Numbered from the stretch's first letter, positions 1 to 8,822 are shown. The stretch: DNA of 64,000 nt from Candidatus Bathycorpusculum acetigenes (GCA_009781675.1 WQVG01000002.1:1-64000), one strand, 5' to 3'. Numbers and translations are program-made. The notes: generated from the letters alone by a model not told the origin.

Positions 1-120
1 ATTACCACCCTGGCTATTACCACCCTGGCTATTACCACCCTGGCTATTACCACCCTGGCTATTACCACCCTGGCTATTACCACCCTGGCTATTACCACCC
101 TGGCTATTACCACCCTGGCT
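1..120. repeat. Perfect 15-bp tandem repeat, 8 copies, running off the left edge
   Basis: Eight identical head-to-tail copies of attaccaccctggct fill positions 1-120, followed by a partial copy (att) before the sequence becomes unique. On the minus strand each unit is AGC CAG GGT GGT AAT, coding Ser-Gln-Gly-Gly-Asn in frame with the metallophosphoesterase gene that contains it. No base differs between copies, which points to recent expansion or homogenisation. The array continues outside the window, so its true copy number is unknown. Confidence 0.97.
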
Positions 121-3093
121 ATTGCTGTTTTGATTGGTTTTTTCAAAGTGGGCGTCAAGGGTTCTATTTGTTGATGCGTTAAAACTGTAAACGGCATTTG
201 TACCAGAGAGTTTTATTCCATTTTCATACCAACCGACGAATGTGTAGTCTTTTTTGGGTGCTGCAGTCAGTGTAACTGTCATACCGTCTTTGAATGTGCC
301 GCCGCCTGATACTGTGCCGCCTGTTCCTGCGGTTGTTTTTATTGTATAAGAGTTGAGAATCCAATCGGCATATAGTGTAATGTTGCATGTCACTTTATCT
401 GTTGTGAAGTTCCAAGTAGTTTTGCAGCTCGCGTCTTTGAACCAGCCCACGAAAGTGTATCGGGGGCGAGTTGGAGTATTGGGTTCAATTGCTATGCGGT
501 AGTGTTCGATGGCTTGCGGGGGTAGCTCATACCCGCCCATAGTGTCAAATGTGATGGTGTGGGTAGCTATTGCGACTGAAAAAGAGAATTGATTCCAGTC
601 TCGGAACAAAGCGTTCATTTTTGTGCTGTACCAGTTAATGGCAACATCGTGCCCGTTATTGCTAAAGGTTAGCAAAGCGACCATGCCTACACCTTCGCGA
701 TATAGATCCATGTCTTGAGCATCCACCAGGAGTTGGGGTATCATGTTACCGTATATGCTTGAATCAGTTCGTATAACCAAATCGTCGTAGTGAATGTGAC
801 CGCATAATACCATGATGATGTTGGGATGTTGGCTTACTAGTTTGTCCCAGATTTCCTTGCCGCTATTGCCGGCAGGATCGTAGGCACTGGAGCTGTCATA
901 ATCGGCGTTATAGGAGAGGTATGCATGGGTTACCACGATTACCTGACAGTCAGAATTATCTGCCACGACTGTGTTGGCCCAATCTATCACTGGATCTCTT
1001 GGAACAATTTCCAGGCACAACATTAGATAGGTTATATCGTCAGTTGTGAAGTAGTAATAGGCATTGTCTAGTTTGTTGTCTTCATATGCGCCGCCGAAGA
1101 TGGATGTTTGGGAATATTTGTTGTATGGAAGGTAGGTGTTAAAGAGCGTGGTATTTCTGTCAAAGGGCATCCCTTCGTAATCGTGATTACCTGGAATAAA
1201 GACATAGGGTACAAAAAAGGGTACGATGCCGTCTAGTTTGGCAAGGTTGTCTTGTACAAGTTCCCATTCCTCTACAGAGTTGGTGTCAGTGAGATCACCG
1301 ACTTGGATCACAAATTGTATATTGCGCTCTATTGCGTTATCTCGTATCCACTCCATTAAGGCAACCAAGTCATCAGGATAGAGTAAGGTTAGATATTGAA
1401 TATCAGGAATGACCACGATGGTGTAATCGCCTTCAGCAAACTCGGGGTCTATCCATTCATACCATACATGCGCATCGTTACCCTGTGCAGAGTTGTCCTT
1501 GTAGACACCGCCTATTTCGTTATCAAGAAGCCAATTTGCTATAAGACCGGCTTCGTTACTGCTGAGGTGTATGTTCATAGCTGTCTGTATTTCTAATTGG
1601 GTGCGCACCTCAGACCAGATACGAATATCTGCAATTTCACCAGGGAAACAGCGTATGTTATCTGCTAGGTAGTCGCCCCCGATTTTTAGAGGACGAATTG
1701 GTATGGTGTCTTCCATGATCGAAAAGATCTGTTCATCAGCTTGGATGCCGTTGATATAGCAGATGAGTTTATGGTTTTCGCTGTCTTGGACGATGGCAAT
1801 ATGAACCCAGTCCCCAAGTTTTACATTGGCATAGGCGATATATTCAGCTACATTTCCACTCATTTCTTTCCAATACAACCAAGGGTTTCCGTCTGCTGTG
1901 ATTCCGAAATTTATAATAGCTAAACCGTTAAAGCCGTCAATTGCTCCGTTACCTGCGATTACTCCGGTTCCTTGGTATTCCAGCGGCATTTTTATCCAAG
2001 CTTCAAAGGTCTTTGGCGATGCGGAGAGTTTTTTTATGGAAACCAGTTCAATATTTCTGGAAGAAAAATCAGTCCCGCGGCCTACAAAGGAGCTGGCATA
2101 GTAGTCATTAATTGTGATATCGAGTTCTTTGCTGTCTTCGCCTTTAGCGTTTTCTGCCTTGATAGTGAAAGTGAAAGTGCCGCTAGCTGTTGGTGTGCCA
2201 GATATGATGCCGTCACTTGATAGGGACAATCCAGCGGGGAGAGTTCCGCTAGTTTGGCTATAGGTGATAAGTTTGTCACCCTCTACTGAGAGTTTCTGTA
2301 TGTAGGGCAAGCCGACTGTACCGTTTAGCAAGGTTTTTGTAAGGATGGAGGGCGGATAGAAGGGTAGTGCAGTGATTTTGATGTTATCATAGGAACCGGT
2401 TCCGCCAAAGCCCATGAACAGACCAAAGGAGCCGCTGCCCCACCGCGGGATCACTGCGTTTGCAACTACCAGATCATCGTTGAAATAGATATCACCGTAT
2501 TCGCCGTAGACTTCAAGTTTTATTTGGACGGCTTGACCATCGGACATATCGTTTGGTGCTGTGCCAAAGGCTACAAAGTTGGGGTAGAAAAATATGGGGT
2601 CTGTGTCGGGTAGATAGGATAGGAAAGTTACGCCCATGCGGGAGGTTTCCCAATAGAAGGCTGTGCCTGTTAGGGGGTCGGGGTCATGCATGTCAAAGCC
2701 TAAACCCATCAGGCTCCAATAATCCAGACTGCTTTCAAACTGGAGGGTTGCTTCGAAACGGAATTTTTCCAAATATGTCAAGTTCTCACCAAAGGTGAGC
2801 ATTGCCGGTTTAAAGTAATCGAAAATAGCTTCGGGTTGGTAGCTCTGGCACAGTTTACCGTCTGATATGCTCCAGTTCCCATAGTGAACGATCCAACCTT
2901 CAGGAAGCTCGGTTAGTCCATCAAAGTTTTGTTCGAGAACGATGGTTTCTTCAGTGATTGCAGGCATGGGGGTTGTTTCGTTGGCGCCTATGGGAAAAAT
3001 CATGCCTGAGAGGATCAATATCACAAACAAAGGTAAGGTAAAAAACACTCTGTGCAGAGGTTTTTTAATCCTATGTGTTTTTTTAAAGTTCAC
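1..3093 (-). CDS. Large secreted metallophosphoesterase with LamG-like, Ig-like and InlB-type repeats (3' end outside window)
   Basis: An uninterrupted frame of 1031 codons reaches the window edge, so the C-terminus is missing. The GTG start at 3093 is preceded by GGGGTGG at good spacing and yields a signal peptide: a basic stretch to about residue 14, a hydrophobic core to about 36. Domains in order: LamG-like jelly roll (about 45-245), putative Ig-like domain (248-325), second LamG-like domain (335-500), and a calcineurin-type metallophosphoesterase (560-830) with DIQ at D564, GDLTD near 600, GNHD at 635-638 and GHIH at 765-768. A Listeria-Bacteroides (InlB) repeat (845-900), a divergent InlB-like repeat (905-985) and eight SQGGN pentapeptides follow. 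All metal-binding blocks of the family are present, so it is probably an active cell-surface phosphohydrolase; the substrate is unknown. The repeat tail resembles a flexible stalk leading to an unseen anchor. Lack of a stop in the window is a boundary effect. Confidence 0.9.
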   Translation of the reverse strand, partial: MNFKKTHRIKKPLHRVFFTLPLFVILILSGMIFPIGANETTPMPAITEETIVLEQNFDGLTELPEGWIVHYGNWSISDGKLCQSYQPEAIFDYFKPAMLTFGENLTYLEKFRFEATLQFESSLDYWSLMGLGFDMHDPDPLTGTAFYWETSRMGVTFLSYLPDTDPIFFYPNFVAFGTAPNDMSDGQAVQIKLEVYGEYGDIYFNDDLVVANAVIPRWGSGSFGLFMGFGGTGSYDNIKITALPFYPPSILTKTLLNGTVGLPYIQKLSVEGDKLITYSQTSGTLPAGLSLSSDGIISGTPTASGTFTFTIKAENAKGEDSKELDITINDYYASSFVGRGTDFSSRNIELVSIKKLSASPKTFEAWIKMPLEYQGTGVIAGNGAIDGFNGLAIINFGITADGNPWLYWKEMSGNVAEYIAYANVKLGDWVHIAIVQDSENHKLICYINGIQADEQIFSIMEDTIPIRPLKIGGDYLADNIRCFPGEIADIRIWSEVRTQLEIQTAMNIHLSSNEAGLIANWLLDNEIGGVYKDNSAQGNDAHVWYEWIDPEFAEGDYTIVVIPDIQYLTLLYPDDLVALMEWIRDNAIERNIQFVIQVGDLTDTNSVEEWELVQDNLAKLDGIVPFFVPYVFIPGNHDYEGMPFDRNTTLFNTYLPYNKYSQTSIFGGAYEDNKLDNAYYYFTTDDITYLMLCLEIVPRDPVIDWANTVVADNSDCQVIVVTHAYLSYNADYDSSSAYDPAGNSGKEIWDKLVSQHPNIIMVLCGHIHYDDLVIRTDSSIYGNMIPQLLVDAQDMDLYREGVGMVALLTFSNNGHDVAINWYSTKMNALFRDWNQFSFSVAIATHTITFDTMGGYELPPQAIEHYRIAIEPNTPTRPRYTFVGWFKDASCKTTWNFTTDKVTCNITLYADWILNSYTIKTTAGTGGTVSGGGTFKDGMTVTLTAAPKKDYTFVGWYENGIKLSGTNAVYSFNASTNRTLDAHFEKTNQNSNSQGGNSQGGNSQGGNSQGGNSQGGNSQGGNSQGGNSQGGN

Positions 3094-3623
3094 TAATTGC
3101 CACCCCGATTTAGGTGATAAAATAGTAATTTTCTACATAAGGTAAAGTTTAATTCGTATTTCCGATTCATTTCATCACGTCCGGATATTGGGGAGTTAAC
3201 GTTTAGCCGGTGTATCCAAACAAATTATTTAAAACTATATTTAACTTAAATTAATCTCAAGTTGAACAACTTCAGATAAATAAACAAACGAACACAAACC
3301 ATAAACACAAAAACATTTCAGCCTAAAACACAGCTACAACCAATTGCCAACTAAGGGCACCACACACCGTTAACACAGCTACGCAGGCACGCGTGACAAA
3401 GCCGCCAGATCTCAGACAACAACACTGAACCCAAAGGCAACTACGCATAAAACACAAACAGCCAAACCCGACCCGCAACAACATCAACAACAGAAACAAA
3501 ACCCGACCTCAAATGCCACCAACCAGATAAACAACACACAAACCAAATACACAAATAATCAAAACAAACAAACCAACACTGATAGATGCAAAGAGAAAGG
3601 TTAATAGCCACACAACGCACCTA
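3094..3623. other. Gene-free, A/C-rich intergenic stretch
   Basis: About 530 bases lie between two divergent genes. From about 3230 the plus strand becomes very rich in A and C, with short CAAC, AAAC and ACAA runs and few T or G. I see no credible ORF, tRNA or strong hairpin. Positions 3130-3260 contain ordinary AT-rich sequence that could hold the promoter of the minus-strand metallophosphoesterase. Similar A/C-rich gaps occur near 16.2, 45.0, 57.1 and 63.2 kb. Confidence 0.6.
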
Positions 3624-3640
3624 ATCCCCTCATGGGGGAT
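3624..3640. promoter_or_regulatory. Candidate CsoR operator
   Basis: ATCCCC-TCATG-GGGGAT is a near-perfect palindrome with two G/C tracts flanked by AT, ending 5 bases before the csoR start codon. CsoR-family operators in bacteria (copZA-type sites) have this architecture, so autoregulation of csoR and the downstream ATPase is likely. It overlaps the ribosome-binding region, so bound protein would block initiation of transcription or early elongation. Confidence 0.7.
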
Positions 3641-3645
3641 AGGAT

Positions 3646-3915
3646 ATGCACGCTCAACATAAAAAAAGAAAAGAAGTATCAGACCGACTAGCCAGAATCG
3701 AAGGTCACGTCCGCGGTCTCAAAAAAATGGTTGAAGAAGACAAAGCCTGCCCAGAAATTCTTCTACAATTCATCGCCATACGAGCGGCACTAAACAAAGC
3801 AGCCCGCATAGTACTTGAAGACCATGTAGAAACCTGCCTAAAACAAGCAGCCACCTCAGGCGAAACAGAACAAACCCTCCAAGAACTAAAAGATGCCCTA
3901 GCCAAACTCATCTAA
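3646..3915 (+). CDS. csoR: CsoR/RcnR-family metal-sensing repressor
   Basis: An 89-residue all-helical protein of the usual family length. The metal ligands expected for the copper-sensing branch are visible: Cys35 (in ACPEIL), His60 and Cys64 (in DHVETC), the C-H-C pattern of Cu(I)-binding CsoR rather than the H-C-H-H pattern of RcnR. Family members are tetramers that leave the DNA when the metal binds. The gene lies 16 bases upstream of a P1B metal ATPase, forming a two-gene detoxification operon, and a palindromic G-tract site sits right before its ATG. Copper is the most likely effector by ligand set, but the partner ATPase has atypical specificity residues, so another soft metal is possible. 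Confidence 0.9.
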   Translation: MHAQHKKRKEVSDRLARIEGHVRGLKKMVEEDKACPEILLQFIAIRAALNKAARIVLEDHVETCLKQAATSGETEQTLQELKDALAKLI

Positions 3916-3931
3916 CCAAAAAGGGAACCCA

Positions 3932-5764
3932 ATGACGCCAAAACAAGTGCTGTTAACTATTTTTACAGTGCTTGGTTTAGCAGGCTGGTTAGCAGCAGTT
4001 TTTGAAATCTTACCCGTACCAATAGTTTTTTACATGCAGATTACCTCGGCAGTTATGGCCTTATGCACCATTGGATATGGCGCCGCTAAGTCACTTCGCA
4101 GTCGAGTTTTTAGCATGGATGCCTTGGCAACCATAGCTATACTGGCCTCAATTATCAGCGGAGAATATTTCCCAGCAACCATGGTGGCACTTATGCTCCT
4201 AGGCGGAGAAATGATCGAAGACTACGCCCAAGGGCAAAGCTCCAAAGCCATACAAAAACTCCTCGAAGGTCAACCACAAACAGCCACAGTCCTAAGGGAA
4301 GGACAAGAGATTCAAGTTAAACCTGAAGAGGTACAAATTGGAGAAATAGTCCTAGTTAAGCCAGGTGCAAAAATCCCTGTCGACGGCATCATCGAGAAAG
4401 GATATGCATCTATCAATCAAGCCTCAGTAACAGGTGAATCAGTACCTGCTGAAAAAGCAAAAGGCGCAGAGGTCTACAGTGGAACTATAGTTCAGCAGGG
4501 AGCCATATACATAGCGGCAACGGCGATTGGAGAAAAAAGCACCTATGGCAAAATAATCAGATTAGTTAAAGAAGCAGAAGAAAATAAAGCCCCAATAGAG
4601 CGGACAGCAGATAAATACGCAAAATACTTCACACCGACCATACTGGGGATAGGACTGATTGTTTTTGTATTAACCCAAGACCTCTTACGAACAGCAACAA
4701 TCTTTGTAATAGCCTGCCCATGTGCACTAATTCTATCAACACCCGCCGCGGTTGTGGCAAGCATTGGAAACGCCGCAAAAAAAGGAATCCTCATACGCAA
4801 TGGAGAAACCTTGGAGAAAATGTCTAAGGTCAAAGTATTGGTGGTAGATAAAACAGGAACAATCACCAAGGGCAAACTCGAAGTCACAAACATAAAAAGC
4901 TTCAGTCAATACACATCTGACCAAATTTTACAGTTTGCCGCCGCATCAGAAAAATGCTCTGAACACCCCTTTGCTAAAGCCATCTTAGAACAAGCACTAA
5001 AAAAAGGAATAGATGTTTCACATCCCGAATACTTTGAGCATCACCCAGGTTTAGGGGTATGCATCACCAACAACGGGTCATGCATAGTCACCGGAAATAA
5101 ACAACTCATGCAGAAATATTCCATACAGCTAACTCATGACATACAAAACTACATGATAAACCAAGATAGATCAACTGTTGTCCTTGTTGCAAAAGAAAAA
5201 GATCTGATAGGTGCAATAACTTTGGCAGATCAACCCAGAGAAAACATCAAAGAGATACTATCCGAAGTGAAACAAACCGGAATAAAACAGATCATAATGT
5301 TAACAGGGGATAACGAAAGCGTCGCCCAGGCAGTTGCAGAAAACTGTGCAATAGATGAAGCATCATCTGATTTGATGCCGGCTGATAAAGCCAACAAAAT
5401 TAGAAACCTCAGAGATCAAGGATTGGCGGTTGCTATGGTGGGAGATGGAATTAACGATGCCCCTGCTCTCGCTGAAGCTGATGTTGGTGTTGCCATGGGG
5501 TTAGCTGGAACCGAAGTATCTATCGAAACAGCCGGCATAGTACTAACCTCAGATGATTTGTCAAAGCTACCACAGATGTTTAAGATAGGGAAAACAACAA
5601 TGGCGGTGATCAAACAAAACATCGTATTTGCACTAGCAGTAAACATTGTCGGCATAGTCCTATCCAGCCAAGGGCTAATAACGCCATTGACAGCGGCCAT
5701 AATTCATGAAAGCAACGCATTGATCGTCATGGCTAATTCACTTAGGCTCCTTAGAGTAAAATAA
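3932..5764 (+). CDS. Heavy-metal P1B-type ATPase
   Basis: A 610-residue metal efflux pump of the inner membrane. Seen in order: N-terminal membrane helices without any HMA (CxxC) metal-binding domain, the actuator TGES at 167-170, the transport-site CPC at 262-264, phosphorylation site DKTGT with D306, the nucleotide-binding His-Pro pair at 345-346, GDGINDAP near 505, and two C-terminal helices ending with HESN at 592-595. CPC is typical of Cu and Zn/Cd pumps, while a His-Glu in the last helix recalls the P1B-4 group, so the substrate cannot be named safely. The csoR gene just upstream and a GGGA ribosome site before the ATG support a metal-induced operon. The stop codon is only 5 bases from the convergent cbiO stop. 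Confidence 0.9.
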   Translation: MTPKQVLLTIFTVLGLAGWLAAVFEILPVPIVFYMQITSAVMALCTIGYGAAKSLRSRVFSMDALATIAILASIISGEYFPATMVALMLLGGEMIEDYAQGQSSKAIQKLLEGQPQTATVLREGQEIQVKPEEVQIGEIVLVKPGAKIPVDGIIEKGYASINQASVTGESVPAEKAKGAEVYSGTIVQQGAIYIAATAIGEKSTYGKIIRLVKEAEENKAPIERTADKYAKYFTPTILGIGLIVFVLTQDLLRTATIFVIACPCALILSTPAAVVASIGNAAKKGILIRNGETLEKMSKVKVLVVDKTGTITKGKLEVTNIKSFSQYTSDQILQFAAASEKCSEHPFAKAILEQALKKGIDVSHPEYFEHHPGLGVCITNNGSCIVTGNKQLMQKYSIQLTHDIQNYMINQDRSTVVLVAKEKDLIGAITLADQPRENIKEILSEVKQTGIKQIIMLTGDNESVAQAVAENCAIDEASSDLMPADKANKIRNLRDQGLAVAMVGDGINDAPALAEADVGVAMGLAGTEVSIETAGIVLTSDDLSKLPQMFKIGKTTMAVIKQNIVFALAVNIVGIVLSSQGLITPLTAAIIHESNALIVMANSLRLLRVK

Positions 5765-5769
5765 AAAAG

Positions 5770-6639
5770 TCAGTTAGAGGTTTTTTTGGTCTCTTTGACT
5801 GCTTGGTCTATTAGGCGCAATATTTCCCGCCTGGCCTCGCTAATGGTAAGCGGAAGTTCATCAGCTATGGGCAAATTGTTTTCTTTCTTTAGGACTTCAA
5901 AGAGGTGAGCTATGCGAGGAGAGCGCAGATTTACTTTGCGGATTAACTCGGTATTTGAGAAGCTTGTTTTGGGAGTACCCTCAGAAACTATTTTGCCTTT
6001 GTTTAAGATGTAGAGTTTATCGGCAAATAAAGGAACCAGGTCTACATCATGGGTAGCCAATAGTAAGGTAATGCCCTTTTCTTTGTTAAGCTTGAGCAAC
6101 AAATGCAGGATGTCACTTGTGGCGATGGGGTCAAGGCTTGAGGTGGGCTCATCCATGATGATAACTTCAGGTTGCATTGCAAGTACACCTGCTAGTGCAA
6201 CGCGTTTTTTCTGACCACCACTAAGAAAATGTGGGGGTTTGTCTGTGAACTCGCTCATTCCAACAGTTGTAAGTGCATCATCTACCAACTGCTTGACATG
6301 CTCAGAGGTATAGCCTAGATTTAGAGGCCCAAAAGCTACATCTTGTTTTACTGAAGAGGCAAAAAGTTGGTCATTTGGATCTTGAAAGACAAAGCCCACT
6401 CTTTTTCGCAGATTTAACAGAGATTTAGCATCATATGACAGGGGTTTGTCTTCAAAGTATATGTTGCCAGAAGTAGGTTTTAGAATACCATTTAAATGGT
6501 TAAGCAGAGTAGTTTTTCCAGAACCATTGGTACCTAAAAAAGCAACACGTTCACCTTGGGCAAAGTTCAAAGATATCTCATCTAGAGCCAATGTTCCATC
6601 TGAGTAACGGTGTGATAATTTTTCTAAGCTAAATAGCAT
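5770..6639 (-). CDS. cbiO: ECF transporter ATPase CbiO (cobalt-type)
   Basis: A 289-residue ABC ATPase that would power uptake of Co2+ (or Ni2+) through the CbiQ scaffold. Visible motifs: Walker A GTNGSGKT at 36-43, Q-loop Q86 in FVFQDP, signature LSGGQ at 139-143, Walker B VIIMDEP at 159-165 and the switch histidine in LLATHD. The C-terminal extension of about 60 residues is usual for ECF ATPases. It is the last gene of the minus-strand cbiM-cbiN-cbiQ-cbiO order, starting immediately after the cbiQ stop codon without a gap, so translation is probably coupled. Confidence 0.93.
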   Translation of the reverse strand: MLFSLEKLSHRYSDGTLALDEISLNFAQGERVAFLGTNGSGKTTLLNHLNGILKPTSGNIYFEDKPLSYDAKSLLNLRKRVGFVFQDPNDQLFASSVKQDVAFGPLNLGYTSEHVKQLVDDALTTVGMSEFTDKPPHFLSGGQKKRVALAGVLAMQPEVIIMDEPTSSLDPIATSDILHLLLKLNKEKGITLLLATHDVDLVPLFADKLYILNKGKIVSEGTPKTSFSNTELIRKVNLRSPRIAHLFEVLKKENNLPIADELPLTISEARREILRLIDQAVKETKKTSN

Positions 6640-7437
6640 TTATATAACTCCTATGTTTAGTGTCAAAAACAGTAAGATGACAAGTAAGACATCAAAGATT
6701 ACTATGCCCAAGAGCACCAGTTTTTTTGGAGAGGCAAAGTCTTCAAGAATACGAATATCGCCATCGTACCCTCGGGCGTTCATAGCGGCAAGAGTTCTCT
6801 CACCCTGATCTAGTGTTCGTATGAAAAGGCTTCCAATAAGCATAGATAGCGCGCGAATGCGATTTAGCCAACCTGAACGTCGGAGTCTGAGTGTTTGGGC
6901 AAGGCTCATCTGTTCAGAGATTTCTAAAAATACAAAGATGTAGCGGTATATCATCATAGATAGTTCAACCATAACCTGGGGCATGTGAATACGGCGGAGA
7001 AGAACGCAAAGATCAGTTATTGAGGTCGTGAGTACAAGGAAGAAAAGACAAGAAAGTGCACCCTCGACTCTGAGAAAAGTTGTTATACTCATAATGAGTC
7101 CGCTTTTAAATATCGACCACGTAAACCAAGGCAAGGAAATTTCTATCAAATTTGCTCCGGATCCAAAGAATAAGGCTAAAAAGATACAACTAAGCGCAAG
7201 CATATAGGTGGGATAAACAAACAAATTAAAGTAAAGACGGGCTCTAACCTTTGCAAGCCCTAAGATCAAAATTGTACAGATTATAAACACTACAACAGGA
7301 ACAATAAAGGTTTGTACAGAAACGCATATTATAAGTGCTGATAAGGCAAAGAAAGTTTTAGTTATTGGACTGCTTTTTGATAATGCGTTAGTATAGGCAG
7401 ACCTATCTATTTCAACATAAAGTTCGGAATGGCTCAA
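6640..7437 (-). CDS. cbiQ: ECF transporter transmembrane component CbiQ
   Basis: A 265-residue integral membrane protein, the T component that couples the ATPase to the substrate-capture subunit CbiM. Five to six hydrophobic segments are visible, and the cytoplasmic coupling helices carry the family's Ala-Arg-Gly motif (NARGYDG near residue 220), which docks on CbiO. The start is a TTG with GAGAGG about 13 bases upstream; no in-frame ATG gives a full-length protein. A 162-base gap separates it from cbiN, so it may also be read from its own promoter. Confidence 0.9.
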   Translation of the reverse strand: MSHSELYVEIDRSAYTNALSKSSPITKTFFALSALIICVSVQTFIVPVVVFIICTILILGLAKVRARLYFNLFVYPTYMLALSCIFLALFFGSGANLIEISLPWFTWSIFKSGLIMSITTFLRVEGALSCLFFLVLTTSITDLCVLLRRIHMPQVMVELSMMIYRYIFVFLEISEQMSLAQTLRLRRSGWLNRIRALSMLIGSLFIRTLDQGERTLAAMNARGYDGDIRILEDFASPKKLVLLGIVIFDVLLVILLFLTLNIGVI

Positions 7438-7599
7438 TAGGTACGTCGCCTCTCTTCCAGCAAGTTAAAGTTCGCTACTCCATTTCCGATTTGACTACAG
7501 ACAAACATACTTTGTATGCTGTATCTATACTTTACCTATATACTCGAAGGTACCTTCCAAAAAAGAGAAGGAAAGTTTAGGGGTTAGTTTATGCTGGTT

Positions 7600-8109
7600 T
7601 TAATCGGGTTTTGCCCGCATATATCCAACAAAGTAACCTAGTATTGATGCACCGATGCCTACCTGTAATGAGAATAAGATACGCTCACCTAACTCATCAG
7701 GCACATATCCCACGGGATCAAACCATGGTTCGTAACCACTTGAGGCAATTACGTCAGGACCTTGTCCATCAGTTCCACTGAAATCGCCGGCGTTAATCAC
7801 GAAGGGCACTATGAATATAGCTAGCAAAATCCCAATGAGTAGTATATACATATACTTCATCTTAATTGGTTGTTTTCCAGCAATCGCTTTGCCGGTAACA
7901 CGAATGGATTTTAGACCCTTTTTAGTTCCAATGAAGTGACCTAGTGTAGCAGCCATTATGCCTGCTTGAACGGAGAACAGCAATGTCACAGTTTCATCTG
8001 GAAGCGAAATAAGAGCTTCAGACAGCGGAGTATATCCTAGAGCCACTATGTAGGCAAATAGTGCGAGCGGTGTCACTATGGCTAAGGCTATGTAATACTT
8101 ATACTGCAT
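7600..8109 (-). CDS. cbiN: CbiN-like ECF component with internal duplication
   Basis: CbiN is the small membrane subunit that assists CbiM in Co2+ capture and is normally about 100 residues with two membrane helices and an external loop. This protein has 169 residues. The C-terminal part (83-165) is a standard CbiN, with the loop reading TDGQGPDVI...YEPWF followed by PDELGERILFSLQ. Residues 1-64 repeat the same plan: a helix starting QYKYY versus KMKYMY, then LPDETVTLLFSVQAG versus VPDELGERILFSLQVG, but lacking the loop with the GTDGQ and EPWF blocks. So it is a tandem duplication whose first unit is simplified. The start overlaps cbiM by 11 bases, and GAGGTGA lies 10 bases before the ATG. 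Confidence 0.87.
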   Translation of the reverse strand: MQYKYYIALAIVTPLALFAYIVALGYTPLSEALISLPDETVTLLFSVQAGIMAATLGHFIGTKKGLKSIRVTGKAIAGKQPIKMKYMYILLIGILLAIFIVPFVINAGDFSGTDGQGPDVIASSGYEPWFDPVGYVPDELGERILFSLQVGIGASILGYFVGYMRAKPD

Positions 8110-8803
8110 TTTGTGAGTTCACCTCATTTTTTGTGGTTGTGAGAGGGATTTTTAGTACCCCTAATTTTTGCAGAATGCTACCTTTATATTTTGATAAGAA
8201 GCTAAAGAGCAAAACAGCAAGAAGTCCCTCAGCTATGGCTAGTGGGATTTGTGTGATAGCATATATGCTAAAGAAGGTAACAAAGGAAGCAAAGACGCTA
8301 CCATCGGTTGGGAATGCAAGACCGAGTTGGACAGCTGTAGTGACATAGGTCATCAAGTCGGCAACTGTAACTGCAACAAAAACACCTATTGACGGGTTAA
8401 GCCGAGTTTTTTTAAACACCCACCATATGGCAAAGCCTATTGCGGGCCCAACAATACCCATGGAGAAAATGTTAGCGCCAAGGGTTGTTATACCGCCGTG
8501 AGCCAGTAATAAGGCTTGAAATGTCAGAACTATCACTGAAATAGCACTTGTTATTGCCGGCCCGAAAAGAATGGCAGAAAACCCAGTGCCTGTTGGGTGT
8601 GAGCTGCTTCCGGTGACTGAGGGAAGCTTGAGGGCAGAGATTACAAAGACAAATGCCCCAACTAGCGCCAAAAGCGGTTTGATTTCAGGCATTTTTTTTG
8701 TTAACTTGGCAACCTTATAGACGCCGTAGATCACAATAGGCAGAGATATTGCCCACCATATTTGCCACCAGGGAGATGGTAGAAAACCTTCCATTATGTG
8801 CAT
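8099..8803 (-). CDS. cbiM: ECF transporter substrate-capture component CbiM (cobalt-type)
   Basis: A 234-residue membrane protein that binds the metal ion. In the CbiM/NikM family the N-terminal amine, His2 and nearby residues are the metal ligands, so the start must be the ATG at 8803 giving Met-His-Ile-Met-Glu-Gly-Phe; a 13-codon upstream extension to 8842 would bury this site. GAGAGGA sits 9-10 bases before the chosen ATG. Six to seven hydrophobic segments follow, with the family's conserved His-Pro-Thr-Gly turn (SSHPTGTGFSA) near residue 65. First gene of the ECF operon and divergent from a winged-helix regulator. Co2+ is favoured because a CbiN is present, although Ni2+ cannot be excluded. 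Confidence 0.92.
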   Translation of the reverse strand: MHIMEGFLPSPWWQIWWAISLPIVIYGVYKVAKLTKKMPEIKPLLALVGAFVFVISALKLPSVTGSSSHPTGTGFSAILFGPAITSAISVIVLTFQALLLAHGGITTLGANIFSMGIVGPAIGFAIWWVFKKTRLNPSIGVFVAVTVADLMTYVTTAVQLGLAFPTDGSVFASFVTFFSIYAITQIPLAIAEGLLAVLLFSFLSKYKGSILQKLGVLKIPLTTTKNEVNSQNAV

Positions 8804-8822
8804 AGTACGTAATTTCCTCTCT

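Noticed and set aside
1-120. CRISPR array
   Set aside because: Units are 15 bp, directly adjacent, without spacers, and code a pentapeptide repeat in frame.
1396-2798. Several plus-strand open frames of 60-82 codons
   Set aside because: They lie antisense to the continuous 1031-codon metallophosphoesterase frame, which has recognisable domains; the plus-strand products have none.
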